Shown one piece after another: positions 1 through 12,799 of a stretch of DNA of 64,000 bases (position 1 is its first letter; each line of letters begins with the position of its first letter). The notes beneath the pieces were generated by a model. That model saw only the letters and a program-made list of their open reading frames with translations, did not search any database and was not told the DNA's origin. Location of the stretch: positions 8,560,001-8,624,000 of the forward strand of contig JAXDDX010000001.1 in assembly GCA_034670405.1 (NCBI GenBank). Reading direction: 5' to 3'. The position numbers were made by a program, and so were the translations under genes. This stretch comes from Hoplostethus atlanticus (taxonomy: Eukaryota > Chordata > Actinopteri > Trachichthyiformes > Trachichthyidae).

Positions 1-168
1 TCATGCTGCTATTTCTGCCCATGCCAGTCTCTCCAGGATGGCTGCTCTGTGAGGGGTGCTTTGAAGAGCTGTCCATGTGAGAGCTTGGCAATGGCTGAGC
101 TGTTTCTGCTCAACAGTGCCCTTCAGGGACTCAAATTGCCCCACAATGTTATGGATAATACTCAAATG

Positions 169-206
169 CACACACACACACACACACACACATACACACA
201 CGCATG

Positions 207-238
<32 letters not shown>
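169..238. repeat. (CA)n microsatellite, imperfect
   Basis: About 70 bases of CA with TA and GCATG interruptions. Confidence 0.95.
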
Positions 239-242
<4 letters not shown>

Positions 243-535
243 TGTCATGCACACACTCAAATAGCAAGTTGGACAAAACTGAAAAGTGATACACAATTGC
301 TCTGGCATGAAATTTTCCCTCGGGACTATTTCAAACATAGTAAAAAAAAAATTAAAGCACTCTATTTTTCTCTCTGGAGTTCAGCTCCTCTCTCAATCCA
401 CCTCTTTTTGGAGGAGAGAGCTTTGTTCTTCCTGTTTCTATCTTCCCCCTTTCCTTTCCTCTGCCTCCCTTAATTTCACCTTCCCCCTCCTAATCAGTAA
501 AAACATACCCAGACTACAGATGAGACCATGTGTGC

Positions 536-570
<35 letters not shown>

Positions 571-1164
571 TCTGCGTGCTATTCTGTCTGAAACCATTGT
601 ACAGCGGCAATGGTGGGACGGTGAATAGCGAACACACCGCTTGACAGATCCTCAATGGCACTCCAAAAATGTTCTCTTCCTGCTCCCTGCTCTCTCTCTC
701 AAAGGACGGATCGTGTGTAGACTGACATTACCTCGCGGGGCAATGCTATGTTTTTCTCTACCCTCCGTGCCTCTCCATCTCTTTACGAGGGGAGAGGGGT
801 TGCTGGGTACGATCCAAACTGGACCTCCTTCTTGTCTCAGTTTTAGTTGAGCTCAGAGAGTCAATATGCCCTTTCTGAAATGATGGGAGGTATTTGGTCT
901 CTCTCACACTCTCAAGCTGCTTTCACATAGAGTGCAATAACTCCACTCCTACAGTCTAAAACCCAATATTTCCAATAGCATGTGCAGCATATGAACAAAT
1001 TTGGTTCAGTTCCCACAGAAAGAAAGATCAACCTACTGCTAGAATCACTTTTTCCTCCAAGTCTCTCCTGGAAGCATGTTTCTAACCAAGTGGGATACCA
1101 CGTGTGTTTAAAAATACAGTGGATTAGTGATCTCTGACCATTGGGTGTTATATTTTCATTTGTG
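239..1164. other. non-coding, no gene seen
   Basis: Holds the (TG)16 tract listed separately and CT-rich sequence at 360-490. No exon-like or RNA-like structure recognised. Confidence 0.6.
537..568. repeat. (TG)16 microsatellite
   Basis: Uninterrupted TG run. Confidence 0.95.
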
Positions 1165-1570
1165 TTTTTAGCCCTGCAGAGGGTGGTGCGGTCGGCCAAG
1201 CAGACCACCGGGACAACACTCGCCAGCCTGCAGGACATAAACACCACGTTGACCAGGGTCAATAGAATTATTAAGGACACTACCCATCCCAACAATGAAA
1301 CACACACAACCAATTTGCTGCCATTGCTCATTGCACATTACATATTTGCACATATATATATTGTTATATTGTTTATATTGTGTATTTTTTCTTATATTGT
1401 AAAATCTCATTGTTTTCAGTATTCTAGTATCTCCTAGTTTAGTCTCCTTTTCTTCTTTCTATCTGCCTAGCACAGTGTTCAGAGTATGCCACTATGCATT
1501 TCACTGCACTTTTATACCGTTATAACTGTTTATGTGACAAATAAACCTTTTACACTTGAATCTTGAATCT
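1165..1570 (+). mobile_element. 5'-truncated non-LTR retrotransposon (LINE) 3' end
   Basis: The + strand translates ALQRVVRSAKQTTGTTLASLQDI, then RVNRIIKDTTHPNN, the conserved C-terminal tail of fish L2/Rex-type ORF2 (LQRVVR.A...G..L.SL.DIY...... R..KIIKD..HP.). The 3' UTR that follows is AT-rich and ends GTGACAAATAAACC plus two copies of CTTGAAT, a typical LINE tail. The usual FSLLPSG motif is broken. Dead copy. Confidence 0.78.
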
Positions 1571-2072
1571 ATCTAGCAAGATAACAAGCTAAGAATGGCT
1601 CTGCTCCCTGTTTCTTGAAAATGCCAGCTATTCTCCATCTTCCTCAACTAGTCAAGAGTTGCACTGCACCAAGAGTTGAGTGCCGAGTAAAGTGTGTCTT
1701 ATCTAAAAGATCAGTCACACCCATCTACCACACATACACACACATATATTTAGATAAACATTAGCACATTAGCATACACATACACACCCACATGCAAAAA
1801 CACATGCACACACACAACCTTTCAAATGTGAATGTTCATACCCATGCAGGCACAAGCACACAAATGAATGCATGCCCTCACACGTGTACGCACACTAACA
1901 CACACACACACAGTCTCAACTGAATCAAAATCATATGAGTAATAAATCATCTCCTGCTCACATAATCTCACAGATGACAAATTACATATGGCTCAAAATG
2001 TGTTTGTAGGTGGAAGTGCATGTGTGTGTGTGAGCGTACGTTATATGCGTCTTGTCCGTGACTAAGATGTTT

Positions 2073-2080
<8 letters not shown>

Positions 2081-2109
<29 letters not shown>
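2081..2109. repeat. (GT)14 microsatellite
   Basis: Uninterrupted GT run. A 174-codon + frame (2083-2607) starts inside it and has no recognisable motif. Confidence 0.95.
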
Positions 2110-2111
<2 letters not shown>

Positions 2112-3807
2112 GTGTGGGATGGCACATTATGGCGTAGAGCCTTGGGGGTATAATATCATTTTGCAGCCCCACGGTGGCCTTATCACTGATCAAGTTAACC
2201 AAGCCAGTTACCAGGTGAGCCAATGTGAATGGATGAGATCAAGATTTATTGAATGCTCACCTTTTCTATTCGGTTTAAACGGATGGATGGTTAACTTTGG
2301 ACCAAGGCCCAAAACAATCACCATTGTGTACATGTGGTGTGGTCTGTATGGTGCATGTGCTATTGCCGTTTGGTGTAAAACTCACTTCTCAGTTGAAATA
2401 CCCTGGGCTTGTCACTTGAGTGGTGTAACAGACAGTGTGTGTTTAACCTCTGCAGTCAAGTGCTGGTGGGAAGTGGAGGATCTGCGGTTCAAGCCAAGGG
2501 ATGTATCTGTTTTGCGTGCCGTGTCTAGCTGGCACACCGTGAAGAACAGATCTAAAGCCAGTTGCATGTCTAAATTGGAGCACTCAGTATCAGCACATTG
2601 CAAATGAGTCTTAATGAGTTTCGCAGCATTTATTTTCTGCACTGTTGGACAGCCCTATGGCAGCATGGAGATGTCAGCCACTCCTGCTGGGGCTAATATC
2701 CTCCAACCACTATGATGAAACTGCCACCATTCACATAGTCACAGGTAATTGCATGCTCCAGGCATATGTGTATGTGTGTGGTTCTGTGTGTGTGTGCCTG
2801 TGTCTGTGTTTGCCTGTGTGTATGAGTGGTTGTGTAACAGTTCACTGCGTTCACTCGGAGATATTGACTGGAGAGTGTAACCAGCATAAGGCAAACAGGG
2901 CTGACACTTAGTTCTCACTGAGAGTAATGCTTGATAACAGTTTGCATATGTAGTAAATACTACATTTCATGCAGTATTTACTGTATATGTGATAGTGCAT
3001 GTGTGCGTGTTTCTGTGTGCATGTATGTGCATGTATCTACCTTATGACTCGTGTGTCTAATATGGATACGAAAGCCTGCTGTGAGACATCGCTAAAAACA
3101 AAAACAAAAAATCATTCTCATTTTTACATTTTTATCGAAACACTGGCAGCGTGAAGACTTAGAGATCAGTTAGATGAGTATGTGGGGCAGCATACATTAA
3201 TCATAACGATATTGAGTGGAGTGACAGATACCCATATCAGCATTTACATAAACAAGTGGAACAGAGCATGAATCCAAATGATGCACCATAAAGTATAGAT
3301 GATGTCAGACAGGAACGGTACCACTGTGAAGATGCTGGGGTGTACAAGCTTGCATGTGACAGAGGAGCATGGGATTGCAACCCAGAATAAAACTGATAAC
3401 AGAGCGCGGCAGTCACCTTGTCTTCTGTGGGTCAATCTGACAACTCTAATTGCTTGTGTCTGAGGTGGCTTGTCTTCTGATGTTTTTTTTGCCTGTTATT
3501 AGAGAGAAAGAGAAAGGGTTTCTCCCATCTGTGGATATATTACGTCTGTATGTTTGTAAGGGCAAAAGCAGGTCTATGAATAGAGTTCTATTGTAAAACG
3601 TTCAAGGGATTTATGCCAATCTAATAAGGCTCCTAAGGATACCATGAATAAAGCGACATACAACTGCATGCAGTGTAATCTGGGCGTGTTGAGTCACCCC
3701 TTACAGCTAATCTCTTTATAGAAAAAAATAAAAACAAGCTACAAGGATGCTTGTTGGCTGGGCGAGGCAAAATCAAATCCAAAAAGGATTCTCTTTCCCT
3801 AAATCTG

Positions 3808-3892
3808 CCCGTCTGTCTGTCTTTCTGTCTCACTGTCCGTCTGTCTGTCCATCTCTCTCCTTTAGTGTGTGTGTGTGTGTCTGTCTGTCTGT
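3808..3892. repeat. (CTGT)n/(TG)n compound tract
   Basis: Imperfect CTGT repeats leading into a short (TG)n and further CTGT units. Confidence 0.85.
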
Positions 3893-4039
3893 CTTTGCGT
3901 CTTGTCTCATGCCCCCCCCCCTTGTTTTCCCTCTTGTAAGTCTATGTCTCATATTCTTCAGTGTGCTTGTGCAAACATAAGGATGGGAGAGGGAGAAGAT
4001 GTATTTTATGCTAAAGTGTGTATACATAAAGTGTTCCAA

Positions 4040-4040
<1 letters not shown>

Positions 4041-4079
<39 letters not shown>

Positions 4080-4089
4080 TGTGTGTGTA
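4041..4089. repeat. (GT)n microsatellite
   Basis: GT run of about 49 bases with two CTGT breaks. Confidence 0.95.
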
Positions 4090-4934
4090 TTGCTAATCAA
4101 TAGGCTGCAAGAAGCTTTTTTGCGTAGCACTCAGTAGTAAATCCTTCAGGAAAATGTTCTCTTTCACGGTATTACACACTCCCAGTGTCTGCCTTCTCAT
4201 TGTGCTGTTGGGCTGCCCTTAGTGTGTGTGTGTGTGTGTATGTGTGTGTGAATGTGTGTTTTGCGCGTGCGCATGTGTTTTATTATGGCCCGAGGGGAAA
4301 CAGGCAAACTGCCGTTCAAGTACAGGCTGGGTAGAATACATATGAACCATCAATATTTACCCAGTATCAGTGCAGTGTTAAAGATGCAGCGTGCAAGGTG
4401 TAAAGCATTGATATATCTATAAATTATTAGGGGTCAGGAACCAAGGTTATCAATACATGAAGCTCCTGTGTGAAAAGCCCATGCTCAAATATCTCTTTGC
4501 ACACGGGGACATTGTTTTCCAAATCTAGTCAAAATCTGGTGCATGAGTCAAATGTTAAATAAATGCAGCTTGAAGTATGTAACTGTCTATGAAATCTTTA
4601 TAGTTTTTTTGTGTTGGTACATGTGGAGCTACATTCGATTCTTTAAACAAGATTATTGGGTATTTAGTAACAACACGCCCTAGAAAATGATCTAAACAAC
4701 TTACAAATGACATCTTTAACCCTCCTAGACTATCTCAAAAATGTGTCCCTGCCTCCTCCCCTCCCTCCATCTGTCTCTCTCTGTCTCCCGCTCTCTCACT
4801 CTCGCTCCTCCTCCCTCGCTCTATTTTTCTCTCTAAGTCCTCCAGGCGTTTCTTTCAATAGATTAATGCAGAGTATTTGTTTATCAAAAAGGAAATCTTC
4901 CTTGCTTTTTGTGTTTTGTGTGTATGTTTGTGCA

Positions 4935-4936
<2 letters not shown>

Positions 4937-4972
<36 letters not shown>
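4937..4972. repeat. (GA)18 microsatellite
   Basis: Uninterrupted GA run preceded by a 100-base CT-rich stretch (about 4740-4840). Confidence 0.95.
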
Positions 4973-4975
<3 letters not shown>

Positions 4976-5350
4976 TGAGTCATATTGGGATAGGTAGATG
5001 TTAGTGAAGTTGATCCCCAGTGGCTTGGGAATCAGAGCGGGGCTAAAGTCATGTCTGCAAGGCATGGTGGGAAGATGGGTTCTCAGTGTCATCCTAAATG
5101 GGGAAAAGGTGTATAGTCTAAATACCTAGTATGTTTTCTGTATGTGTGTGTGTGCGTATGCATAAGGCATTTCTCACTTCTGCTGTATAAAGCATGAAGA
5201 TAAATACTGTGCTTATTCATTCCACTAGGAGTCATGAAATATGATCTGAATCCTGATTGCTCTTTATTAGATTTACAACATCTCCCACAGTGTATCTTTG
5301 ACTCATCCCACAAGCACATGAACATGTGTGTGTGTGCATAAACACACGTA

Positions 5351-5353
<3 letters not shown>

Positions 5354-5409
<56 letters not shown>
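5354..5409. repeat. (AC)28 microsatellite
   Basis: Uninterrupted CA run, one of the longest in the window. Confidence 0.95.
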
Positions 5410-5413
<4 letters not shown>

Positions 5414-7279
5414 TACATGCAGCACTGAGTGCTTAATTTCCTAATATATAAGGTGAATATGGTTTTTCCCTCGCAGAAAAACATCACCTGTTCACTTTCT
5501 CTTCCCCCTCAGTCTTTATTACATTTCTCTCTCTCTATCTTTCTCTCCCTCTCTTCCCCATCTCTCCTTCTCCTTCTCCTGCCTCTACCCCCCATCTCTT
5601 TTTTCACTCCCACCTTCTTCCTCCTGCTCTCTGAGTACAGGGCAGGGTAGCAGAACTGTCTCGTCTTTGAGACGTGAGGAGTTTGATCTTCAGAAAGAGG
5701 AATCTTGATAGCATGTCTTGCTGTGCTTCAGGGATCTTTTGTGCGTGTGCGCGCATGTGTGTGGGTGTGCATGCATGCCCACATGTGTGTCTACCTTACA
5801 TTCCTGAGGAAGATGAAAGTGCAGCCCTAACCCTGACATTGCTCAGTTCTGCTAAGTAAAGCAACAGGAATAGTTCCGAATTTCAACAATAGAATAGTTA
5901 TCCCTTGCTTATTCACACAGGATACAGTCATGAGTCATATCTATGTCTCCTCCTTGTTACATGGACTCTACATGTACATCTACGTCTTTGCTGAGTTGCC
6001 TTATTATTCTTAGATTGAATACAATTAGTAGACCTTATTTATACAGTGAGAATACAATCCAAACTAATCCTAAACTCAATGTATTCCAAAATACCCACAA
6101 AATATTTATCAATTAGAAATTGTATCAATTGACGCAGTGTGATCGACTTCATGTCTGGTCTAAAAGTATGCATGTTTGTTTGAAAAGCAGTACTCTGCAC
6201 AGGATTGCAATAACCCCAGGTACGTCATGTATTTCATCATTACTGAAACCTGACACTCTTTTACACTTTATGATTATCATTAAGTCTGGAAAATCATATC
6301 CTAGAGAAAATAACATTGATTATGTGGCTAGCCTAATGTTTTATTTGTCCAAACAAACAGTGTTGTCATCCTTTTCATATTTTTTTGTTTTGTATTGGGG
6401 GATAAAATCTGTTAAGCATATGCCTATTCCTAGTTGCACCACAATGAAATGTGTTTTGCCTCAAAAACAAAAAATAAATAGTACCTCTCTCTACAAGCTT
6501 GTGTGCAAATTAGCATGCAGCTTCATTTACTGGGAATTTTCTAAATTTATTTACCACTTTGGTTGAATTTCATTGGAGGGTGCTGCCAAATATAGGCTTC
6601 CCTGCTCTTAATAGCACACCTTTCATGCTGCTCATATTGATGAGTAGGAACGTTTTATAAATCGGATGATACAAGTGTCTTTAACACTTTAATATGCTGT
6701 GGTTTGAACGATAGCATTATAAATGAGGACCAATGTTTGGCCTTGCATTTATTTCTCTCTCTCAGAAAAATCATTCATTTTCACTGTCCATATTGTGTCA
6801 CATTCTCTCTTTCTTTCTCTCTCTCACTGTCATCTCTCTCTCAGGAATGAGAGAGGAATGTGTGGGCTTCAGTGACGTGTTTTTGTTTGTGTGCTCATGT
6901 GTTTGTGTATTCCTCGTAGTGTTTCTAGTGTGCCTCTAGCATGAGATTTTCTGTAAAAATATTTCCCTGGAAATATAACCATTTGACCACCACTCATTTC
7001 ATTCTGTCAAATATATGACAACATTTCTTCCCACCCACAGAGTTAGGGTGGGGATTAGATAACCAATGTGTTTCCTGGATCAATAAAAAATATCCCTCCA
7101 AACAGGTGTATATTTTAGACAGGAGTGAGTGTATTTGTTTGTGTGTGTGTGTGTGTATACATGTATTTTTGTATGCGTGCATGTCTGTGCACGTGTTCGG
7201 GGAATAGGTGATATGTGTTTGAAGTGCAGAAGCGCGGAGCCAAGTGTTGCATACTATTGGATGGCTTTGTTGCCAGATG

Positions 7280-7283
<4 letters not shown>

Positions 7284-7346
<63 letters not shown>
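7284..7346. repeat. (AG)31 microsatellite
   Basis: Uninterrupted GA run of about 63 bases, strongly purine on +. Confidence 0.95.
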
Positions 7347-7351
<5 letters not shown>

Positions 7352-9389
7352 CGCTGAGAGATGGAGACAGAGCTGAACTTAGGTAACCCTGCTACAGTCT
7401 CTCACACTTTGAATTTAGCAAGAATTTAACTTTCCTGATTGTTGCCGCCTGAACTTACACCGAGCACACACTGTGACAGGATCGAAGTAACAGCCACTTT
7501 CTGAACCCCTTTACTAAATACAACACAGCGACCAATAACATGCAACAAATTTCAATACTTCATCTGCATATTATCGTACACATTTTGTCATCATTGGAGA
7601 CATGCCTGCCATTGTGCTAATCATTGAATTGTTAAAATCTCATTTCCCACGTTTTGTGAAAGAGACAGGTAACAGAAAGGAAAACATTACTTTTGTTGTC
7701 GTAATCCCATTCAAAAGCAAACGAAAGAATGCATTTTCTACTGGTGGCAGTAACAAGGTTGCTTACAGAATGCTATGGATGTCTCCAGCTCTGATTGTCT
7801 CCAGTGTTTTTTACTTCAGATTTTGTGAAGTGATTCAAGCTCTTTCTTTGAATATAGTTTGAGTTCATGACAAAAGTTCAGGTGGGGGAGATATTCTCAT
7901 ATTCTGCTGATTTACTTTCCCCGCAACGGCATGCACTTTTGTGCACAGTGGGGGTGTTTTAGCATAACCTTGATCCATGATTGAGGGCTGACTTCACTCC
8001 ACTGTGGCAGAGCCAAAGGTGTTGCACAAGCATTCCCTTTATCTAATCTCACCACATTTTCTTCTCACCCTTATTCCAGTCTAAAACCGCATTTGACTTA
8101 AAACAAAAGCCCTTTTCGCACAGGAATAATGTGGTTTGTAATAATTGTGGAGATCGTCAGTGATTTTAAGTGTAAAGCAAAAATGTCTGTAAAGTAAAAA
8201 TAACAGAACAAATTCCATAACTCCACTGATAATACTAATCCTGTGAGAATAGAAATGTTGGAAATTTCAGCTGTAATCTGTTTTTGGCATACAATTTATG
8301 TTTTTTCCTCCTAGAATGATAAATCGAGACAGTAGTAGAATCTATAGATGAAGGTTTTGAATGCAATCTTAAGCCTAAACGTCAAGTTTTGCTTTACTAA
8401 ATCAGAAAGTGGCAAATTGTAAAATCAGATTGTTCCAGAAGTGTAGACCATGACATTTTATATTCAGGCTACAAGCAATAACATGATAGAAATCACAGAG
8501 ATCTCTTGTATGTTGTAGATGTTGTACAAATGGTCTTCTGGAATTACACATGTAGTGCATAAAACTTACTTTTCAGGACCTTCACAAGTAAAAATAATCC
8601 AGTTATAACCCACTCATACCCCTTTCACACCGGAGCAACAACCCGGGTTATTCCTGGGTCAGGCGTTGGTGTGAATAGGTCAACACGGGTCTGCAGCTCA
8701 GTATCGTTTGTTTACGCAGCCGAGCTGTGCAGTGTATGGTGAGCGCCATACCTTGCCATATGTAAACAACGCCTCTGTCCTCACCTCTTGCATGAGGCCA
8801 ACATGGCTACTGAATAGAAAAACCAACAACTGGCATTTGCTGCAATAATTGACTTAAGCTGGAGATATTTGTTGGTGCTTCAACAACATGGTGAGAAAGG
8901 CTTCTTTGAGTAAACATGGTTTGAAGTGTATTTATACACCATTACAGAGGACTGGAGAATAGATTATATCCATGAAAAACATTGGAAAGGTGACATATCT
9001 ATTTACCTGAGCACAGTGTTATGGATGTGTCCATAAATAAAAATGTGGGTAATGGTCCCACTTTTGCTTTGTTTTTGGAAAGTTTTTTGAAATGGCACCA
9101 TTCTCATGTTCTTTTGTTGAGAATGTTTAGTGATTTAACCTATAGTTCTTGCCAGATCATACCGAAAATGTATAATTGTATAACTGTGTAATATTGTTTG
9201 TCAATTTTATAAATTAGCCAAGCTAATTTATAAAATATTACTATTAATTTATAAATATTAGCATCTGGCATAACTTGGTAGTCAGTGCAGGGAGGACAGG
9301 ATAGGCGCTATGTTGCTACATTTTCTTGTTTTGGTCAAGAACCTGTCAACTGCATTTCGTGTGAGCTGAAGATTTTCAATGCTAGCATT

Positions 9390-9935
9390 AAGTAAACCAG
9401 AGAACAGGATCTAATCAACCAATCAGTAAGCAATCAATCTTGAAGATACAAAGCATGTACTAAGGTTTTTTCATCTGCTATTGTTAATATAGGTAGAATT
9501 TTAGCAATATTGTGAAGATGGTAGAACACGGTAATAGTAATATCCTTCCTCGAGTAGGGTAGAATGTAATACCCAGATCTTTGATAGTAGGACTCTGGGA
9601 AATCATGCGATTATCAAAATTTAGGGTAATGTTCTCAAACAGATGCCTGTGTCGAGCTGGTCCAACAAAAAACATATCTGTGTTGTCAACATTGAGGAGC
9701 AAGAAGTTTATGGATATCCAGCATTTGACTTTGGATATTCACACCTCTAAGTTTAGGAGTTGGGAGTGGTTATTTGATTTAATGGGTAAATAGAGTTGAG
9801 TGTCATCAGCATAGCTGATTGTTTTATTCCAAAAAAGCAATACTATTGTCAACAATTGCTCCATTTTTTGCTCCAGTGTGTTAGATATAAAATGGCCAGC
9901 AGAGAGAAGTGCTACTTTCAACCTATACTAGTCTC
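9390..9935 (-). mobile_element. LINE reverse-transcriptase remnant (L2/CR1-like), antisense
   Basis: The - strand gives ISYADDTQLYLPIKSNNHSQLLNL (YADD codons at 9802-9813). After a frameshift it gives NVDNTDMFFVGPARHRHLFENITLNFDNR and SPTIKDLGITF, then FYHLHNIAKILPILTIADEKTLVHAL. These are consecutive parts of the palm and thumb of L2/CR1-type reverse transcriptase. Frameshifts and missing segments make it a pseudogene. Both ends are approximate. Confidence 0.8.
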
Positions 9936-10061
9936 AGCTTAGTCCAGTGTTGTTGTCATAGATGTTGTCACTGCATGACCATGGGCATTTGTCAGTGGCA
10001 GCTGGTAAAATATTTTTAAATTACTTTAAATTGAACACCCTACCCCGTCACCTCCACTAAC

Positions 10062-10112
10062 TACACACACACACACGCACACGCACACGCACACGCACAC
10101 GCACACGCACAC
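10062..10112. repeat. (ACACGC)n hexamer tandem repeat
   Basis: A (CA)n run that becomes six exact ACACGC units: a CpG-containing hexamer array derived from a dinucleotide repeat. Confidence 0.92.
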
Positions 10113-11079
10113 ATATATTAACACCCTAAAAGGAGCATGCTTTTATAAAGTAATAGAGTTATTTTATCAGTCTCTCCTGTCCCTCCCCTGCTCTTTGTAG
10201 TTTCATTCTGTTGGGTGGATGCAGTAGTGTGGAGAGCTACAGTGGTGGGGATGAGCTGGATGAATAAATCCTCTGGTTTATCGCTCTCAGCATGTGGCAC
10301 TGTTTAGGCAGCCTGTGAGAGAATTCAAATCGACTCCTCTGGCTCTGACTCTGGGTTTCTATTGTTAGACCCACAAAGACTGGGTATGTTTCTTTTCCTT
10401 CCTTCGTTCAACCTGGTACCTTTTCCTAGCTTCTTCTCTTCTTCTCTCCCCTCCTCTCTTCTCATCAGAGGTCGTTAAAAATATATTTGAATGTGGCTTC
10501 AAAAATATGAAGTTGCTGGGTTGCTGGAAAAACAGCCTCAAAATGCATTTAATCAGGCTTCAATAAAGTCACCCTCATGCTTTTATAAAAAAAAATTGAA
10601 ATGCATTAAAACTGCACAAGACAATTTTTCCAAAGCCATGTTTGAATTTTGAGGACTTCAGTACCCAGAAGTCATTTAATGTGACGTCAGTAGACTGCAC
10701 ACTCCCTGGACTAAAATTACTGTTCTTCTTAGTGGCTGGTGGAGGTCAGAGGTGAAATTTTTTGTGTGCACTCATATGGAAACACTCAGGTCAGCAACAC
10801 TTGGGCACAATGAAATAATGATAAAACAGAAACTTTGACAAAACCAAATTAAGCCTTCATGTTTACTGTGATGGATTATCTAGCTCGGTCAACTTTCTGA
10901 AAGTTGTTTTTCACACTTACTTTCATACTCAGTGCAGCATACCTAGTGCAGCTTATGCCATGTCTTTTCTGACCAGAGCAGATAGAGGGACTGTTGAGAT
11001 TCTGACCATGGTGAAGTGACAAGGTAACAGACGGTCAGCTGAAGGTAAGAGACTGTCACACCATTCATCACAGACAAAG

Positions 11080-11084
<5 letters not shown>

Positions 11085-11125
<41 letters not shown>
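11085..11125. repeat. (AG)20 microsatellite
   Basis: Uninterrupted GA run about 160 bases before the Tc1-like cluster. Confidence 0.95.
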
Positions 11126-11126
<1 letters not shown>

Positions 11127-11287
11127 GAGGAGGAAGCGGGTAAGGGTCTTCATCAAAGAATTGCAGGAAAGACTCAAGAATACATCATTGCATCCTTTTC
11201 AGACACCACTGGTTTAGAATACAGAGAAAGAGGCCATCCTAATAATCTTGACAAGTCATTGCAAAATCCCAATAAAATGTATGTTAT

Positions 11288-11726
11288 TACAGTTTTTTAC
11301 AATTGTTTTCACACTTGTCTCAATACCATGTCCACTTTTTCAAAACACTTAACACATTCACCATATCAGTAGACTATGTGAACTAAACTGTGTATACTTT
11401 TGCATTGCTTTGATACAAAAGGCATTCAATCACCACTTCTTCCAAAATTCATGAATACCTATCTCAGTCAGTGTTCACCACCAGCAAGATTCTGTACAAT
11501 TACAGCAAATTTTGCAGACATTTAGATACTCTGTTCAAAACAGTTAACTTTCAGTTCAAAACCCAACAACATTCTGATCACTGTGGATGGAAATATGTTG
11601 CATTTTGACAGACAAATGAAACTATATGCTTGAAATACAGTACGTAAAACAGATTATTCTGATTTTAGCAGAAAGTTTATTCAGTTTATTCAGTTTTTTT
11701 GTTTGTAGCCTTGTTACCATCTATAC
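11288..11726 (+). repeat. direct repeat L, copy 1 (439 bp)
   Basis: Nearly identical to 11727-12160. The differences I can see are a handful of substitutions and a 5-base deletion in the second copy (near 12078). Copy 1 ends exactly where the TA|CAG of copy 2 begins, so the two are strictly tandem. Confidence 0.9.
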
Positions 11727-12160
11727 TACAGTTTTTTACAATCGTTTTCACACTTGTCTCAATACCATGTCCACTTTTTCAAAACACTTAACACATTCAC
11801 CATATCAGTAGACTATGTGAACTAAACTGTGTATACTTTTGCATTGCTTTGATACAAGAGGCATTCAATCACCACTTCTTCCAAAATTCATGAATACCTC
11901 TCTCAGTCAGTGTTCACCACCAGCAAAATTCTGTACAACTACAGCAAATTTTGCAGACATTTAGATACTCTGTTCAAAACAGTTAACTTTCAGTTCAAAA
12001 CCCAACAAAATTCTGATCACTGTGGATGGAAATATGTTGCATTTTGACAGACAAATGAAACTATATGCTTGAAATACATAAGACAGATTATTCTGATTTT
12101 AGCAGAAAGTTTATTCAGTTTATTCAGTTTTTTTGTTTGTAGCCTTGTTACCATCTATAC
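11727..12160 (+). repeat. direct repeat L, copy 2 (434 bp)
   Basis: Second tandem copy of 11288-11726. After CCATCTATAC the sequences part: copy 1 meets a new element end, while copy 2 runs into about 55 bases of unique DNA before the inner right TIR at 12217. Confidence 0.9.
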
Positions 12161-12216
12161 AAAAGTGATCATACTTGCATTGAAATGTGCATGTATAGAG
12201 GGAAAATATTGCTAAT

Positions 12217-12586
12217 TGGACATGGTATTGAGACAAGTGTGAAAACGATTGTAAAAAACTGTATTGATTGTAATGTATTTTGAGTAATTGATTTTATTGT
12301 ATTTTTCTTTTCTGAACTACAGTATATTGCACTGTGAGAACAAATGGCAAAATATAGTAAACCCCCTGAAGAATACTGTTTCTTTTGTAATTTGTTTCTT
12401 TATCATATATTGTTTTACATTACACAGTAAAAATTGTTATTCTGGGTTTCCGATACAGTAAAACAATCATTCATTTACAGTTTACTGTAAATTTACCACA
12501 CTCAGTCATGACATATATTGTGAGAGGCAAACCAACAGATCAAAAGTTTCTTTAGCTGCTTGGCTTGAAATATTTGTGGATGCAAA
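12217..12586 (+). repeat. direct repeat R, copy 1 (370 bp)
   Basis: Begins at the 45-base right TIR and continues through 325 bases of what should be flanking DNA, including a palindromic TTTACAGTTTACTGTAAATT. It is repeated almost exactly at 12800-13169. Because both TIR and flank are repeated, this is a segmental duplication rather than two independent insertions. Confidence 0.9.
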
Positions 12587-12799
12587 AATAGAGGAAAGGG
12601 AAACACATAATATATGTATTTTGCAATGCTCCAAGTTGTTTGTGTTTTTTAGTTCATTGTACATTGAGTGACAAAGTAGTCTTATGGGAGAAAGCATATG
12701 CTATAGTTACGGCAGCATGAGTCACTTTTGCACCAAAGGTTAACTGATGTGCTCAGGTGTGTGTTTCAAAAGCACACTGTGTGAAGAGTTTTGAAGAAG

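Larger units (their letters stand above)
1571..9389. other. non-coding stretch with microsatellites, no gene seen
   Basis: CA-rich imperfect tract 1720-1920, TG-rich patches (2760-2830, 4220-4270) and CT-rich stretches (5490-5640). The 148-codon + frame at 6120-6566 is AT-rich and motif-free. A CCTTTCACACCGG/ACCCGGGTTATTCCTGGGTC segment at 8620-8700 resembles internal sequence of some fish DNA transposons, but I see no matching opposite terminus. Confidence 0.55.
9936..11287. other. non-coding, no gene seen
   Basis: Only the hexamer and GA tracts stand out. The rest looks like unique AT-leaning DNA. Confidence 0.55.

Noticed and set aside
912-1331. 139-codon antisense frame
   Set aside because: Antisense shadow over the LINE 3' end, whose real reading is on the + strand.
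2083-2607. 174-codon + frame
   Set aside because: Starts in a (GT)n tract, contains no motif, and has no splice or codon-usage support.
6120-6566. 148-codon + frame
   Set aside because: AT-rich region, composition typical of chance, no recognisable domain.
8620-8700. CCTTTCACACCGG/ACCCGGGTTATT segment as a DNA transposon terminus
   Set aside because: Looks like sequence seen in fish DNA elements, but no complementary end or target duplication was found nearby.
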